NCBI GenBank assembly: GCA_004151065.3
Contig: NWUY0300015903.1
Coordinates: 1-18,492, forward strand
DNA length: 18,492 bases
DNA from: Larix sibirica
Taxonomy: Eukaryota > Streptophyta > Pinopsida > Pinales > Pinaceae
Direction of reading: 5' to 3'
Below, piece after piece: positions 1 through 10,307 of this stretch (the stretch's first letter is position 1; every line of letters begins with the position of its first letter). Both the position numbers and the translations under genes were made by a program. The notes under the pieces are model-generated. The model was not told the origin of the DNA. It saw nothing but the letters and a program-made list of their open reading frames with translations, and made no database searches.

Positions 1-649
1 CCCCTCGAAGTGGCCTGCGATCAATATAAAAGTGATTTTGAGTTCTGTTATTTCTGCTATTTCGTGTGTTTTCATTAATTAATTATTACAGGTTCTTCAC
101 AAATGGGTGCTAAGGCCATTATAATTTGTAATGACATTAGTGTCCACTTTATCATCCACTTGGTGATTCAATGCAAATTAATTTACATTTGGATGCTAAA
201 CTTTTGTTGCAAACTGCAACACTTAGTTTCAATTCATGTTCATTTCACCCCAAAAATCCACATTTACCTCAATATATGCCTAATAAATTTCTTTAATTCA
301 GTTTCTACAAATAGGGTGAATGGAATATGTTACCATCAATCAAACACTTTAAGGATATGCAAATCATTTGATTGGTGAAGGAGATTAATGTTTGGGAGTT
401 ATAACTAAGGTAGAAATCAAAAGATGCCATGAATGCATCATTATGTCAAATGTGTGTTGTTAGGGGATATGTTGAATTTACATTAGATTTCAATTTGTGA
501 GGAGATTTATTCCACATAACAACCTTAACCACTGGATTTCATAAACCACTAACACTATTACTAATCATTTGATGTGAATTTTTTCTTATAATCAACCTCG
601 TGCAAATTACATAATAATGTGAATTGTAAAGCATTTAAAAAATAATAAA
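1..649. other. AT-rich sequence with no supported gene
   Basis: I see no convincing gene here. The open stretch at about 103-378 on the plus strand has the cysteine-, histidine- and isoleucine-rich composition expected of random AT-rich DNA and no recognisable motif. A pyrimidine-rich stretch ending in CAG just before position 91 looks like a splice acceptor, but no exon on either side supports it. Confidence 0.5.
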
Positions 650-713
650 TTACAATCCAAATAATAATTCATTTTAACAATATTACATTCCAAATAATAA
701 TAAATCATTTTAA
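650..713. repeat. Imperfect tandem duplication, about 33 bp period
   Basis: Two adjacent AT-rich units begin TTACAATCCAAATAATAA (650) and TTACATTCCAAATAATAATA (683), and both end in CATTTTAA. They differ by a few substitutions and a small indel. This looks like a local slippage duplication and no function is suggested. Confidence 0.6.
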
Positions 714-747
714 AAAATGATTAGACAAATCTTAATCAAAATATCAA

Positions 748-1200
748 TTACAAATTGAGTAAATCTAGAAGTCTTACACTAGTACTTGCCTCTATGTCAT
801 CTAATGCATCCATATGAATGTTCATTTTTTCTTGCAATTACTTAATATTGTTCTTGATACACCACCATGCTAAAGTTTCATTGTCATAATTTCCATCTTC
901 ATACTATTTATCTTCATCATTATGGAATAATGCTATTACCCATAATGCTATTACAATGGTTATATTGCTACCATATATATTTTCATCATTTTGAACATCA
1001 TCCAGTACATCGTTGCCTACTAGGTTATATAAATATAAATGTTGATTGTTGTCATTAGTGTGATCCATTGGATTTTGTATATTATCCATGTTGTCATGAT
1101 GAACAATATTCCCTAACTATACATCACGTGAATACCTACCTCTATCCTTGCGATGCATATTTCTAAAGGGATATTTCCATCATGAAGCTCATTTTCCTCT
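748..1200 (-). pseudogene. Unidentified decayed coding trace (left end)
   Basis: On the minus strand one frame reads protein-like across several stops. It passes an Asp/Asn-rich stretch (about 1089-904) and then a block containing DNETLAWWCIKNN, QEKMNIHMDALDDIEAS and VRLLDLLNL, ending at a TAA at 750-748. The composition is acidic, then amphipathic, and could be the C-terminal end of a transposon protein. I do not recognise the family. At least two in-frame stops interrupt it, so it is not functional. It may belong with the two traces further right on the same strand, but no continuous frame joins them. Confidence 0.3.
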
Positions 1201-1557
1201 TTTTGAACTTCAACATCATCAACAAAAAAACATCGATGTCCATTTTTCCCTATTCCTTGATTCCCCACCTATAATTTGTAGGCCATTATTGTTTTTCTCC
1301 ATATTCATTGGCATGTTGTCAAATTAATGCCTTAATTTTGGATCACATGTTTAAAAATATATCCAGTTAAGATCTAAAAAGAAAATATTCATAAATTTGA
1401 GCACTCTTATAACATTGTTAGTGATTTAACCATTCCCATTGAGTCACGTTGGGTTATTAGTCATTATTACAACTGATGGTCAATAAATCCCTCCATCTGG
1501 AATCTTGGGGAAGGAGGAGAAATATACGGGTGTTGGAAAAGTACAGACATCATCACA

Positions 1558-1990
1558 CTAAATTCTTGATAAGTAGGAGGGCGATGGAACTTTATATTCT
1601 TTGATCTAAAAAAACATTGATTTTTATTAGTATACAAATATGTACCCTTAATAAACTAGCAACCTATAGACGAACATTTATGCTTATATTTATATTTTGA
1701 ATTAGTCAAAGAAATACCTTCTCACAATGAATGGTTAGAACATAAGGCTCCTTATTAGAAGGTACTTTGAGAATTGTGGGGATCATGCCTTCATGTCTTA
1801 TCAAATGATTCATACCATTTATAATGGAATATACAACATCTGAATGATCGATAATCCAATTCAATAATTTCTTGGAACTTTCCAATGTATTGAAAATTTT
1901 ATTCAATAATATTCTTGTCTTTTGAACTTGCTCGATTTGATTGTTTGAAATCAACCATGACACGAGAGTCAAATGATTGTCTCTTGTCAT
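1558..1990 (-). pseudogene. Unidentified minus-strand ORF with a possible intron
   Basis: Reading from 1990 leftward there is an open frame of 94 codons. It is rich in Ile, Leu, Asn and Lys, with segments such as LLNWIIDHSDVVYSIINGMN. At 1718 the frame meets AAG followed by GTATTT, a plausible plant splice donor, and a TTTTTTTAG acceptor lies at 1606. Removing the 112-bp AT-rich stretch 1717-1606 would keep the frame and add 15 codons before a TAG at 1560-1558. Nothing in the translation matches a family I know. It could be a fragment of a transposon or host gene, or a chance ORF. The intron is inferred from splice-site shape only. Confidence 0.25.
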
Positions 1991-2219
1991 CTACACTCTC
2001 TACATGAATATATTGACTGGTTTCCCACAATGTGGGATATTTTATCACTTATGAAATTTTTTTTGACATGTATTTGAACATTCATTTAAGAGAAAACACA
2101 ATTTTGATTGCATAATTTTAAAAGCAAGCTATATTCATATACTATTATTTGGTTATCTCCATCTAGGAACATCCTCAAGGAGACCATGTTCTTCTCTTAT
2201 TCTCCATTATGAGTGTATT

Positions 2220-2600
2220 TTATAAAGGGAAACCAATCAAGAACTCATACACGATAGAAATGTACCTAATAGCCTCAACCATGATTAGTCTATCAACTAA
2301 TTTTTTCATATCTCCATCTTTGTGATTTATAACCTTAACAAATTGAAAATTAGGTATTATCGTAGCATGAATTCTCCTACTATTATTTACAAATATTTCA
2401 ATGTTTTTATGTCTACTTGCATGTCTATCTATATACTTGAGGTGGCCTCTATTAACTTCATCTCCTCCTTCCAAATGAAGATGACACATATACAAGTTTG
2501 AATTTAGTCCATATGTTGGCAGGTTATACTTATATTTTTCTCGCCTCCTCCATTCACCAATGGAATATGATAGATTATAATATGGAATTAATGATCTAGT
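2220..2600 (-). pseudogene. Unidentified minus-strand coding trace
   Basis: The minus strand is open for 91 codons from 2495 to 2220, and the frame extends upstream without a stop to about 2600, through SYSIGEWRRREKYKYNLPTY. It contains the charged segments RHASRHKNIEIFVNN and INHKDGDMKKLVDRL. The mixed charged and hydrophobic composition is more protein-like than the neighbouring shadow frames, but I recognise no domain. It lies 230 bp upstream of, and in the same sense as, the trace at 1990-1558, so the two may be parts of one decayed gene. This is inference only. Confidence 0.22.
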
Positions 2601-2649
2601 GCTTTGTTGTGAATCAATTCTGATTTGTTATCTCACAAAGACGTTATCA

Positions 2650-4095
2650 AGAATAAAGTGGCCCAAATTTTATTCATGAATATTAGAGGGTCATTTCATG
2701 CCAATGTATCCCCACAATTAGAGTTTCTCATATACATTGTGTAGTTGTTGATCAACAACTACCCAGCACATTATAATTGACAACTGATTATATTCTCTTA
2801 TAAATTGATCTCAAAATCATAATAAATTCATACTCTCTATCACATTCAATATCATAGAGTATGTATTCCTCTTTCTACTTGTCTTTATGGATTTGTAAAT
2901 TACTTCTTGTTCTTTTACTCATATTCACCCCTCCTTCATCTTTTGATTTAAGATATAATCACATCTAATCATTATATATCTCAAATGATAAATGTTCATT
3001 CTTTATGTTGTAAGGTGGTTCTCTCATAATCTTTAAACTACAAACTATCTCTTGCAAGCCTTCATTATGTAAAATAGTAATTATTAATATAATATTGAAA
3101 AGTGGAGGAAAACAATAATTTATTAAGCATATAAAATTTGATATTTGTTATACCATGGGTCCTACTAGATGCTAATCAATGGTAAGAGGCATCGTACCCA
3201 CTAAAGTAATCATCTATATAATGTCATTGTACTATATTGTATTTCATTTTTTTCTTCCATGAGATATATAGCATCCACAATCACCAATTGATTATTTATA
3301 CAATATTCATCCTTTGTAATATCATTATGACCAACCTCTTGTTTCTTCCCTCATCGTGTTTCCTTTTTGAACAATTTGTTGTCATATCCTCATCTACCCA
3401 TTGTAAATGACATAATCCAATAGTAGTTCATGTCCAAGCATTCTCTTTTTTCATTTAGAGTGCATATACTCATAATATGCTTGCTTTGTTGTTTGAATAT
3501 ATGGGATATCACCATCTTTGACATGAAATACTATGCATTATTTTTGGTAGCATTATAATATGTACAATGCATTGATATATAAATAAAAATGGAAATTAAC
3601 TACATTACATCTCTCTCTCTCTATATATATAATGTTTGTTGTAGTTTAAGTGTTGGCATATTCAATCCATGTGGAGGAGAAGGTCTCACTCGAAGCACTA
3701 TGCAAGGGTAATGATAATATGGGGCTTGCACAACATGGCTGTCACAACTAACACTTGTGCTAACTAACACGAGATTCCCCAATCATTACTTAGTTTTTTG
3801 CAACCCATATTTAACCATTAAAAAGAAAACATAAAACAACACATCCCATTGTACTCTTTTTCTTGCATACACAACATAAATAAGTTGGATCCAATATCAT
3901 TCCTCAACATTATTACATAATACAAAAACTCAACATCATCACCATATAAGTAAATAAAATCAATTTTTTTAAAGGGGGCCTTCTTCCATTAATATTTAGG
4001 ATGATATAATACATAAATAATCACTTTACATTACACTACAACAATGCTCATGTATTGAGTAACAACTATCTATTATCCATTGCCAATCTTTACAG
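2650..4095. other. AT-rich stretch without recognisable coding or LTR ends
   Basis: No reading frame of credible protein composition was found on either strand. If the minus-strand gypsy element to the right were complete, its 3' LTR should lie here, but I could not identify matching TG/CA ends or a purine tract. The only local structures seen are a CT/TA microsatellite and a duplicated AACTAACAC motif near 3746-3770. Confidence 0.4.
3610..3630. repeat. Compound microsatellite (TC)n(TA)n
   Basis: A run of alternating T and C from 3610 passes directly into alternating T and A up to 3630. It is a short simple-sequence repeat, likely polymorphic between individuals. Confidence 0.85.
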
Positions 4096-4099
4096 ACAT

Positions 4100-7000
4100 A
4101 AGAATTTACAATAAATAGATATGTGACCAAGGGTGGGAAGTTACATGAAAAATCTCTAGAGTTATTGTCTTCTCACTTGTCTCGGCGTCATTGACTCACA
4201 ATTTTGGCCATGTGGCTTCTTCCTTTCACCACCTGTTCATGGGTCACTTAAGATCTTGCATGCTACCCTAATCCTTGTCATCTTTCAATTCCAATTCTCA
4301 TTGTTGCTCCAATGATTTTTGTGATACATTGTGCAACTCAAATATGGTTTCTTTTATTACTCTTATGGTATCTTGACCCCCTGCTGTTGTATTCATTCTT
4401 CCTTCAAAATTCCAAATTCAAAATGGATTTCCAAACAAGCCTCGACCATGTGTGTCGACTCACCCTCCAGTCATTTCCTGTTGACATTACTAGATTCGAC
4501 ATATTTTGGTTCTTCCTTTAAGGATGAGGCCACTTCCTTCTTAAATGAGGGGCCCAACCCTGGGACCACCTCCAATCCTTTATCTTTGAATCCTATGAAA
4601 TATTCCAATTGTTTAGACCATTTTCCAACTAGTATATTTAGTCAGACCAAGTATATATTGGCATAGTTAGTTTTATGTGTTTAGGTCCATGTCCCCTGGA
4701 CTGCTATCCACAGATTCCTTTAGTTGCTACATATACTTAAGTGAGTTAAATTTCCCTAGCACAACTGGTCTAAGTTTTCACTACTATTGTTGGACCAATC
4801 CACTGGATTGGTAGACTTGGTCTAGTTCTTCACCTCTCATTCTATGTTGCACAACTTTTCCTCCAAGCCGAGGTGGAGGGGGGTCCATTATTTACTCTAA
4901 ATCCTATTGTAGTTGGTTAATTCTTTCTTGGATGTATTTTATGCTGATTCCCTCTATTTTACTAATTGCAACCAATTTTTTTTGGTTGCAACCATATCCC
5001 AGGAGTGTTCGATGACTTCCATTAGCTTCTCCTTGACTTTCTTAGTTGATGTTGTGGTTGGATTTAGAATTTGCAATACCTAGTCCATATTTTGTTGTTC
5101 TTCTTAACATTCTCTATCCCATATATCCTTTAGCTTTTCCTTCCCTTTTTCATATGTTCGACTATGTGTTCTAGTTGGTCGATGATTTGTGGTAGAGGGG
5201 AATTGACATGTAGGTATTTGATTTGTGCCTCTTCTTTTGTTATGCCCAAGAACATTTGCATAATATAGATTCATATTGATTCAACTTGGTATTGTAGGGA
5301 GATCAAGTCCCTACATAATCCGTATGCTTGTTCAATATCATCATCTAGTTGAATATGCTTATTTATGCTCTTTATGTGTTGTTGGGTAATGTTTATTTCT
5401 CTTTGTAATTGAAATTTTGATGAATTAAATCTTTGATAGGTACCTAAGTTATATCCGATTCTTGTGACACCTGATGATGGAGTTACACCACATGGTTTAG
5501 TTTGGCCACTAGTTGTGCTATTTCTAGGGTGGCTTGTGGTATGCATGTTGCTTAAGCTAAATCTTTCTACATTCCAATACTAAGGGAATCATGTATGCTC
5601 TCTTGGGTATCGATATTAATGTATAATTTGCACGATGTCAAAGTTTTTTTGGTCTATCTTGTGCCAATTTTGAAATTATATGCTTGTCTATGGGTAGGTC
5701 CAATTGATCTTCTAGACTGGAAGTTCAAGGTCCTACTTGTGCATTAGTGGCATTGATCCTTGGTAGTATATATTCCATCCATTCATACATGGCCGGATAG
5801 TCTCCAAGTTGTTGGTTTATTTGTTTTCTATTCCCCTCTTTCTTTTCCTATTTTTTTCCTTCTATTTGGCCGATATAAAAGTTCGCCCCACAATAGGGTC
5901 TTTCCTAGGGTCTTGTCAATCCCCACCTATAGTCACTTGTCTTGGATTAGTTAGGCTAGCCTGACTCTTTTTCAAATAATTTATTGTGGTACTTCCATCA
6001 GTTTTAGTCTATTCCTCTTCTCTATGTTCTTGTATCCTAGTTTACTCTCCCTCAACTAGGTCTTGAAGGTCCATCTCAATTTTAGTCATTGATGGTGGTA
6101 AGATAGGCTCAACCTCCTTAGTGAGGTCAACAAATTCACTTGGTTTAGAGGGATTTATTTCTAGGGGAAATATGCTTCAAGGTGGTGTTCAAGTACTTAT
6201 TGGTAGTTCCATAGGAATGCCCTTTACCTCTATGTTAGGTTTATGTGTGTCCCGCAATGAGAGCATTAAGGTCTTGGTCACAATTGGGATCATGAGGATT
6301 TATACAAGTTGTGTGAACCCTTATCAAAATTTTTTAGATTTTCATGTCTCCTTTAAGTTGGTCACAATGTCTGATAATTGCATGGTTGGATAGAGGGGCT
6401 TGTCCAATAGGGGACTCACCTTGCGTGGCTACTTGGCTAGATAGATATAGATTTTTTCCTTTCTTCTAGTCCCATGCATATGGTAGCAATAATAGTTCTT
6501 AATAAAGTATTGACACTTTATTGAACTCCTTCTCTTATTCTAGTAATTTTTTATGTGGGGAGAGGAATATGTCACATTTGTTTATGGATGCTATGTTGGT
6601 CCCTCACTATTTTCACACTTCCCCTTGAATATATTTTTCTATGATGGTGTAGGGAATAGTATTAAACTCAATTATTTTATATCCCTCCATGATTGAACTT
6701 ATGTAGTTATTATCTTTAGTGGCTTCAAATTTCAAGCAGTTGAGATAGTGGTTGATGATATTGGTAGGGAATCTTGGTTGTTTCTTGGTTGTCTCTACCA
6801 TGTCTCTATACCATGCCATGTATGCCTTGTCATTAAAATATAAGTGATTTGGATCCTTAATTTCCATCTAGGGCCCGAATGTAACTAACACTAACCCATT
6901 CTTAGTTAGTAAGGGTTGACATTCCTTTGATGCCTCCTAGTTGAACATGGAAAAATCTATAAGGAAATAGCCATAGTTAAATGGAGGAGTCTTGTCATAG

Positions 7001-7926
7001 GACTATAAGGTGGCCTTGAAGAAGTCGTTTAGGAAAAATTTACACAAATTCAATCGCCTACCTTGGGAAAATGCCTCGATGATGAGAGTGTATCCAAGCT
7101 GCAGTCTCCCTTCTCAATTTGCTTGCAAAATACATGACATGCAATAATCCTTGCCACCATATTTACAGATAGTGAATTGAATAGGTTGAGCTTCACCCCC
7201 TTATTCCCATAGTGTATGTACACGTTCTCTTATCCTACCTTCTTACTCTCTTGTGTTCCTATTAGTTAGTACTGATATTCGAGCCATCCATAAAAATATC
7301 AATAAGATCTTTGATCGACTCATGCATAAATGGATAAAGGAGATTGAGCTAGAGATTTCCCTAGTGCACTATGATCATGAGGAATTTGATATACTTATAT
7401 ACTATTTCCAAGGTGTTCAACATTGGGACCTAGACATATTTATCAACGATGAAACATGTTGTGTATGGAATTTGTTAATGGATTATTCTCTAATTTCCTC
7501 ATTTATCAAACTTACCTTATGCATGGAATAAGAGTCTTGCATGTTGGGGAATTTCCTTGTGTCGATGAAGTCATATTATATGATCAATGTTTTCTCAAAT
7601 TTTCCCTTAAAATATCCCCTTTGCAACAATCGAGGGTCCATGAGATATTTGATGGAAACATATTTTCCATCACGAACCACTCTAACATTTACTTCTCCCA
7701 TTACCTTTTCTTTAGGTTTCTAATGAGTGTATACTAGTGGAAGTCCCTAAAAGTCTCTAGAGTTTGACTTCTTGGGCTTGGTTTTGGAACATGTGTATCT
7801 ATGAGCTCTAGAGTAGTCTTCTTTCTCTTATCTGCTTCTTGCACTGAGTGATCTTGAAATGATTTGGTGGTAGGTTTTGGAAACTTATACGTGTAGAACA
7901 ATGGACAATAGACCTATCGAAGCCAT
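4100..7926 (-). pseudogene. Long decayed extra ORF downstream of the gypsy integrase
   Basis: A colinear trail of protein-like segments runs over about 3.8 kb of the minus strand, equivalent to roughly 1200 codons, with many stops and several frameshifts. It starts at an ATG (7926-7924) reading MASIGLLSIVLHV. A Lys/Thr-rich part follows, then from 7701 a block with VVRDGKYVSIKYLMDPRLLQ and FEKTLII. Near 7230-7130 comes a piece with VKLNLFNSLSVNMVARIIAC, then a 6867-6613 block with DKAYMAWYRDMVETTKKQPRF. A Pro- and charge-rich middle (about 6450-5750) carries SEFVDLTKEVEPILPPSMTK. The C-terminal third (5546-4100) is rich in Glu, Lys and Gln and looks coiled-coil forming (PLPQIIDQLEHIVEHMKKG, KKVKEKLMEVIEHSWDM). 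I recognise no domain. It may be a lineage-specific retroelement protein or an acquired gene. The strand choice is well supported by continuity, but frame boundaries are approximate. Confidence 0.6.
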
Positions 7927-8560
7927 AAATTCAAGCATTAGTTAGATCTTTTCTTTAAATGAAAAAGGAAAAATATATCTTCAAAAAGGATGAAAAAGGT
8001 CTAGAGACCATGTGGTAATCATGATCCTTTCCCATTGCATTTACTTTTATTCAAATCTCATTACTAAAAGACATGTTGGGACCAACTAAATCCTAATAAT
8101 GGAGTGATTTAACCCGACTCACTCCTAACTTGACCCTTATAACTTACCCTTTTTATCCCCTAGATTTATTTTAGAAACTATTATTAGATGTAGGTATTAA
8201 ATATCATTTATTATTTAATAGACCAACAACTCATGATGTGACTGATGGGGATTCTTGATTGACTTATGTGCATGATGATGTGAATTATTATCTTGGTGCA
8301 ACCCATATTATAGACATAACTCTATGCTTTATTGGTGCAACCCATAAGTTAGATGCAACCTTAAACATTTGTTTCAATTGAGAATTATTCCTCCTCCTTG
8401 ACCACAAAGGTGGCATATGTATTTTATTTAAAGCCAAAAAAAATTGCATCTTAAAGTAACTTGGCTACCGATGCAACTAACTCTTGTCTTATTCGTAGGC
8501 TTGATCCTTATTGACTTGAATAAAACAAACTGTGATACAATGATTTTTAACCCTTGTAAC
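7927..8560 (-). other. Spacer between integrase and extra ORF
   Basis: This stretch of about 630 bp separates the integrase stop codon from the ATG of the extra ORF. No coding trace was seen on either strand. It contains a direct repeat (8293-8346) and an AT-rich leader immediately before the ATG. If the extra ORF was expressed separately, this is where an internal promoter, splice acceptor or untranslated leader would lie, but I see no specific signal. Confidence 0.4.
8293..8346. repeat. Direct repeat of a 15-bp motif, 39 bp apart
   Basis: The sequence TTGGTGCAACCCATA occurs exactly at 8293-8307 and again at 8332-8346. A shorter related GATGCAAC motif follows at about 8353 and 8469. The exact conservation inside decayed DNA suggests a fairly recent duplication, or a repeated cis-element of the retroelement spacer. 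Confidence 0.75.
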
Positions 8561-9558
8561 TTATCTTGGGGGAGGTTTAAAGATATTCAAGTGGTCATGT
8601 TTCACCCATCCTTCCCAAACTATTCCATCCAATTGAGTCAATCTTACTGCTAGATTCCCAAAATTCTATGAACATGAATGGGCCCAACCAACGCATCTGT
8701 AGCTTCCCTGGGTACCAAAGGTACTTGTTGTAGAGTAGGTAATTCCTTTGGACTCAAAGTCCTTGTGTTTAATGTGTTCATCATTCCAAGCCTTCTAACA
8801 TGACTTCTTTACCTCTTGATGGTAATGTGCTAGGAATATATCCTACTTGTGTTCCATCAATTATGCTAGTCATCTTTGGATGGAGTCTTCATCCGACACC
8901 TTTGTTGATTTTGTAATGAATAAGCTTGGTACAATAGACTTTATAGGGACCATTTCTTCTCAACCATATCCTAAGATTAAAGGGGTTTGTTTTGTGAGCT
9001 TCTTTTTAGCGGTTTAATATGCCTAGAGTATTGTTGGTATCCTTTTATTCTAGTCATTGTGGTTTACTACACAAACCTTAGTCGGCCAACATTCTAGTAT
9101 TTTATTGAATTCTTTGATAGTTATGTTGTCTTGGGCGTGATATGGAATTCAAGTGTGATGCCACACCATGAATTCTTCATTCAAGGTTTCGATAGTGTGG
9201 CTCATGGAGTGAAACCCTTGATGTATTGTTAGGATTCCAGGGCATTTGAATTAAGAGATTATGTTCTCAAAGATGAATATGGTGGTAAAGTTGTAGCCCT
9301 AGGTTCTTGCATCCTTTGCCCCATTTGGTGAGATAGTGAGTGAACATGATGATGTATTAGGACCTCGAAATCCTTGTAGGTTGTTTTATAGGTCTGACAA
9401 AGTTACTACCCATTTTTCAAATGCCTGCAATGAAATCATGGGGTGAAGTGATAGTTTGTCTCTTATAGAGGGTTTCCCAATTATTTGGCACACATTGGAA
9501 GGCCATGCATGTTCCTTTGCATCTATGAATATCATAAACCACCATAGAAACATCTATA
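8561..9558 (-). pseudogene. Ty3/gypsy integrase, core and C-terminal part, decayed
   Basis: An integrase inserts retroelement cDNA into host DNA. On the minus strand the residual order fits the gypsy family. A remnant of the zinc-binding region is followed by GSNFVRPI near 9410, where the family normally has a catalytic Asp before FVGPI, so that Asp now reads Asn. YLTKWGKG (about 9330) matches the usual YFTKW motif. The C-terminal half is clearer: NKILECW, NKRIPTIL, LTKQTPLILGYG, VPIKSIVPSLF and then KAWNDEHIKHKDF. A GWAH and VRLTQLDGIVWEGWVKH tail ends at a TAA (8563-8561). At least ten stops interrupt it, many at positions where the family has Trp, Gln or Arg. No chromodomain is seen after the stop. 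The N-terminal side is cut off by the LTR at 9559. Confidence 0.75.
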
Positions 9559-9802
9559 TGTTGGAAATATTGTGGTCATTGATGTCAAATTCAATGGGAT
9601 ATTACAGATGTCCAAGATAAAGATTGCAAGATGGAGATTGTTGGAAATATTGTTTTTGGATTTTTGATGCTCAGTTTGGATACCATATCTTTGAAGTAAT
9701 TTTTACACTATATGCGTAGCTAAAATGGAAGCATAAGTTACATGGTTGAAATATTATTCTGAGAATTTTCCAACAGTATATGGAACTCCCTATAACTCCA
9801 TN
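9559..9802 (+). mobile_element. Truncated copia A LTR fragment (5' end only)
   Basis: The fragment begins exactly with TGTTGGAAATATTG at 9559, the same terminus as the LTRs at 11039 and 14703. It stays alignable with both through the GGTATATGGAACTCCCT-type segment (here with a C for the first G pair), and stops at about 9802. The intact 5' end abuts the gypsy integrase, which indicates a real insertion point. The remaining LTR (TATA region onward) is missing and is replaced by an inverted gag fragment of another family. Confidence 0.8.
9802..9802. other. Single ambiguous base at an element junction
   Basis: The only non-ACGT base in the window falls within one or two bases of the switch from plus-strand copia A LTR to minus-strand copia B gag. 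It could be a heterozygous site, a low-coverage base or an assembly join. Confidence 0.9.
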
Positions 9803-10160
9803 TGATCTTCCATGGTGTCATCATCCTCCATCCTAAGATGAAACAACTTCTTTCAAAGAAATAATTATTTACCAATGACTTTGACTGATATAGATTCCCC
9901 AACTTATCCCACAACTTATTTGTAATGTATTCTCCATAAACATTCAACGTCATTGAATATGAAAGGTAGAGTCAAATCATGCTTCTCAATTTTCTCTCCA
10001 AATCTCCCCAATCTTCTTTTCACATGATAGTGGGATTTGAACCTAGATCCACAACAATCCACTCATCTATGTCAACAAGAAGATATTCCGTCTTCGTCTT
10101 CCATTAGTCAAAGATTTGACCGTTAAACTTCTTGATTTCTATTCTTGAACTAATTGCCAT
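9803..10160 (-). pseudogene. Copia B gag N-terminal fragment
   Basis: Gag forms the capsid of the virus-like particle. The minus strand opens with ATG at 10160 (MAISSRIEIKKFNG), about 130 bp after the primer site. It continues through EWIVVDPGSNPT and KLWDKLGNLYQSKSLVN to LFHLRMEDDDTMED. These are hallmark positions of the plant Ty1/copia gag (UBN2-type) N-terminal domain. A TAA follows IFD where the family usually has a residue before WK, a TGA sits in the IM/KED stretch, and at least two frameshifts are needed to follow the family pattern. The reading ends abruptly at 9803 at the junction with a plus-strand LTR, so most of gag and all of pol are absent. Confidence 0.8.
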
Positions 10161-10287
10161 TTTCCTTTCACAAGATTCATTGTGCTAAGATCCCACTCCA
10201 ACACATGTTTATCACGGACCCAAGATTCCCTTGCACTTCATAGGATCAACTAAACACTAGCAAAAAAGGAATCCCCTTGAATCTAAT

Positions 10288-10305
10288 AACCTCGCTCTAA
10301 TACCA
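10288..10305 (-). promoter_or_regulatory. Primer binding site of copia B (tRNA-iMet type)
   Basis: The minus strand reads TGGTATTAGAGCGAGGTT, which differs at two positions from the plant initiator-tRNA-Met primer site as I know it (TGGTATCAGAGCCAGGTT). It lies two bases inside the LTR end and upstream of the gag ATG, as expected for minus-strand DNA priming. Confidence 0.85.
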
Positions 10306-10307
10306 AA

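Larger units (their letters stand above)
4100..9558 (-). mobile_element. Ty3/gypsy-type LTR retrotransposon, 3' part, heavily decayed
   Basis: Minus-strand order is integrase remnant (9558 to 8561), non-coding spacer (8560 to 7927), then a very long extra ORF (7926 to about 4100). Integrase identity rests on its C-terminal half, so the Ty3/gypsy class is fairly secure. The extra sense-strand ORF after pol is the arrangement known from some plant gypsy lineages (Tat and Athila types). I cannot place the lineage because reverse transcriptase is missing. The 5' side is cut at 9559 by a copia LTR, and no 3' LTR was identified to the left. Stops are frequent throughout, so the copy is old and immobile. 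Confidence 0.7.

Noticed and set aside
84-100. TTATTACAG followed by G as a splice acceptor of a host gene
   Set aside because: No downstream exon of credible composition follows, so there is no support beyond the short consensus.
103-378. 91-codon plus-strand open frame at the left end
   Set aside because: Ile/His/Cys/Asn-rich composition, no motif and no neighbouring exon. It is consistent with chance in AT-rich DNA.
3980-4140. Purine- and pyrimidine-rich words considered as the polypurine tract and 3' LTR of the minus-strand gypsy element
   Set aside because: The GGGGGCC at 3974-3980 and the purine run at 4128-4140 are on the wrong strand or mixed, and no TG...CA LTR boundary could be matched to a second copy.
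4312-4666. Plus-strand open frames of 69 and 111 codons
   Set aside because: They are opposite the Glu/Lys-rich C-terminal part of the minus-strand extra ORF. Their Phe/Leu/Ser-rich composition is what the complement of such sequence gives.
7253-7737. Overlapping plus-strand open stretches with plausible-looking residues
   Set aside because: The minus strand over the same bases has longer, colinear segments that continue on both sides, from the ATG at 7926 to about 4100. The plus-strand reading has no such continuation, so it is treated as a shadow.
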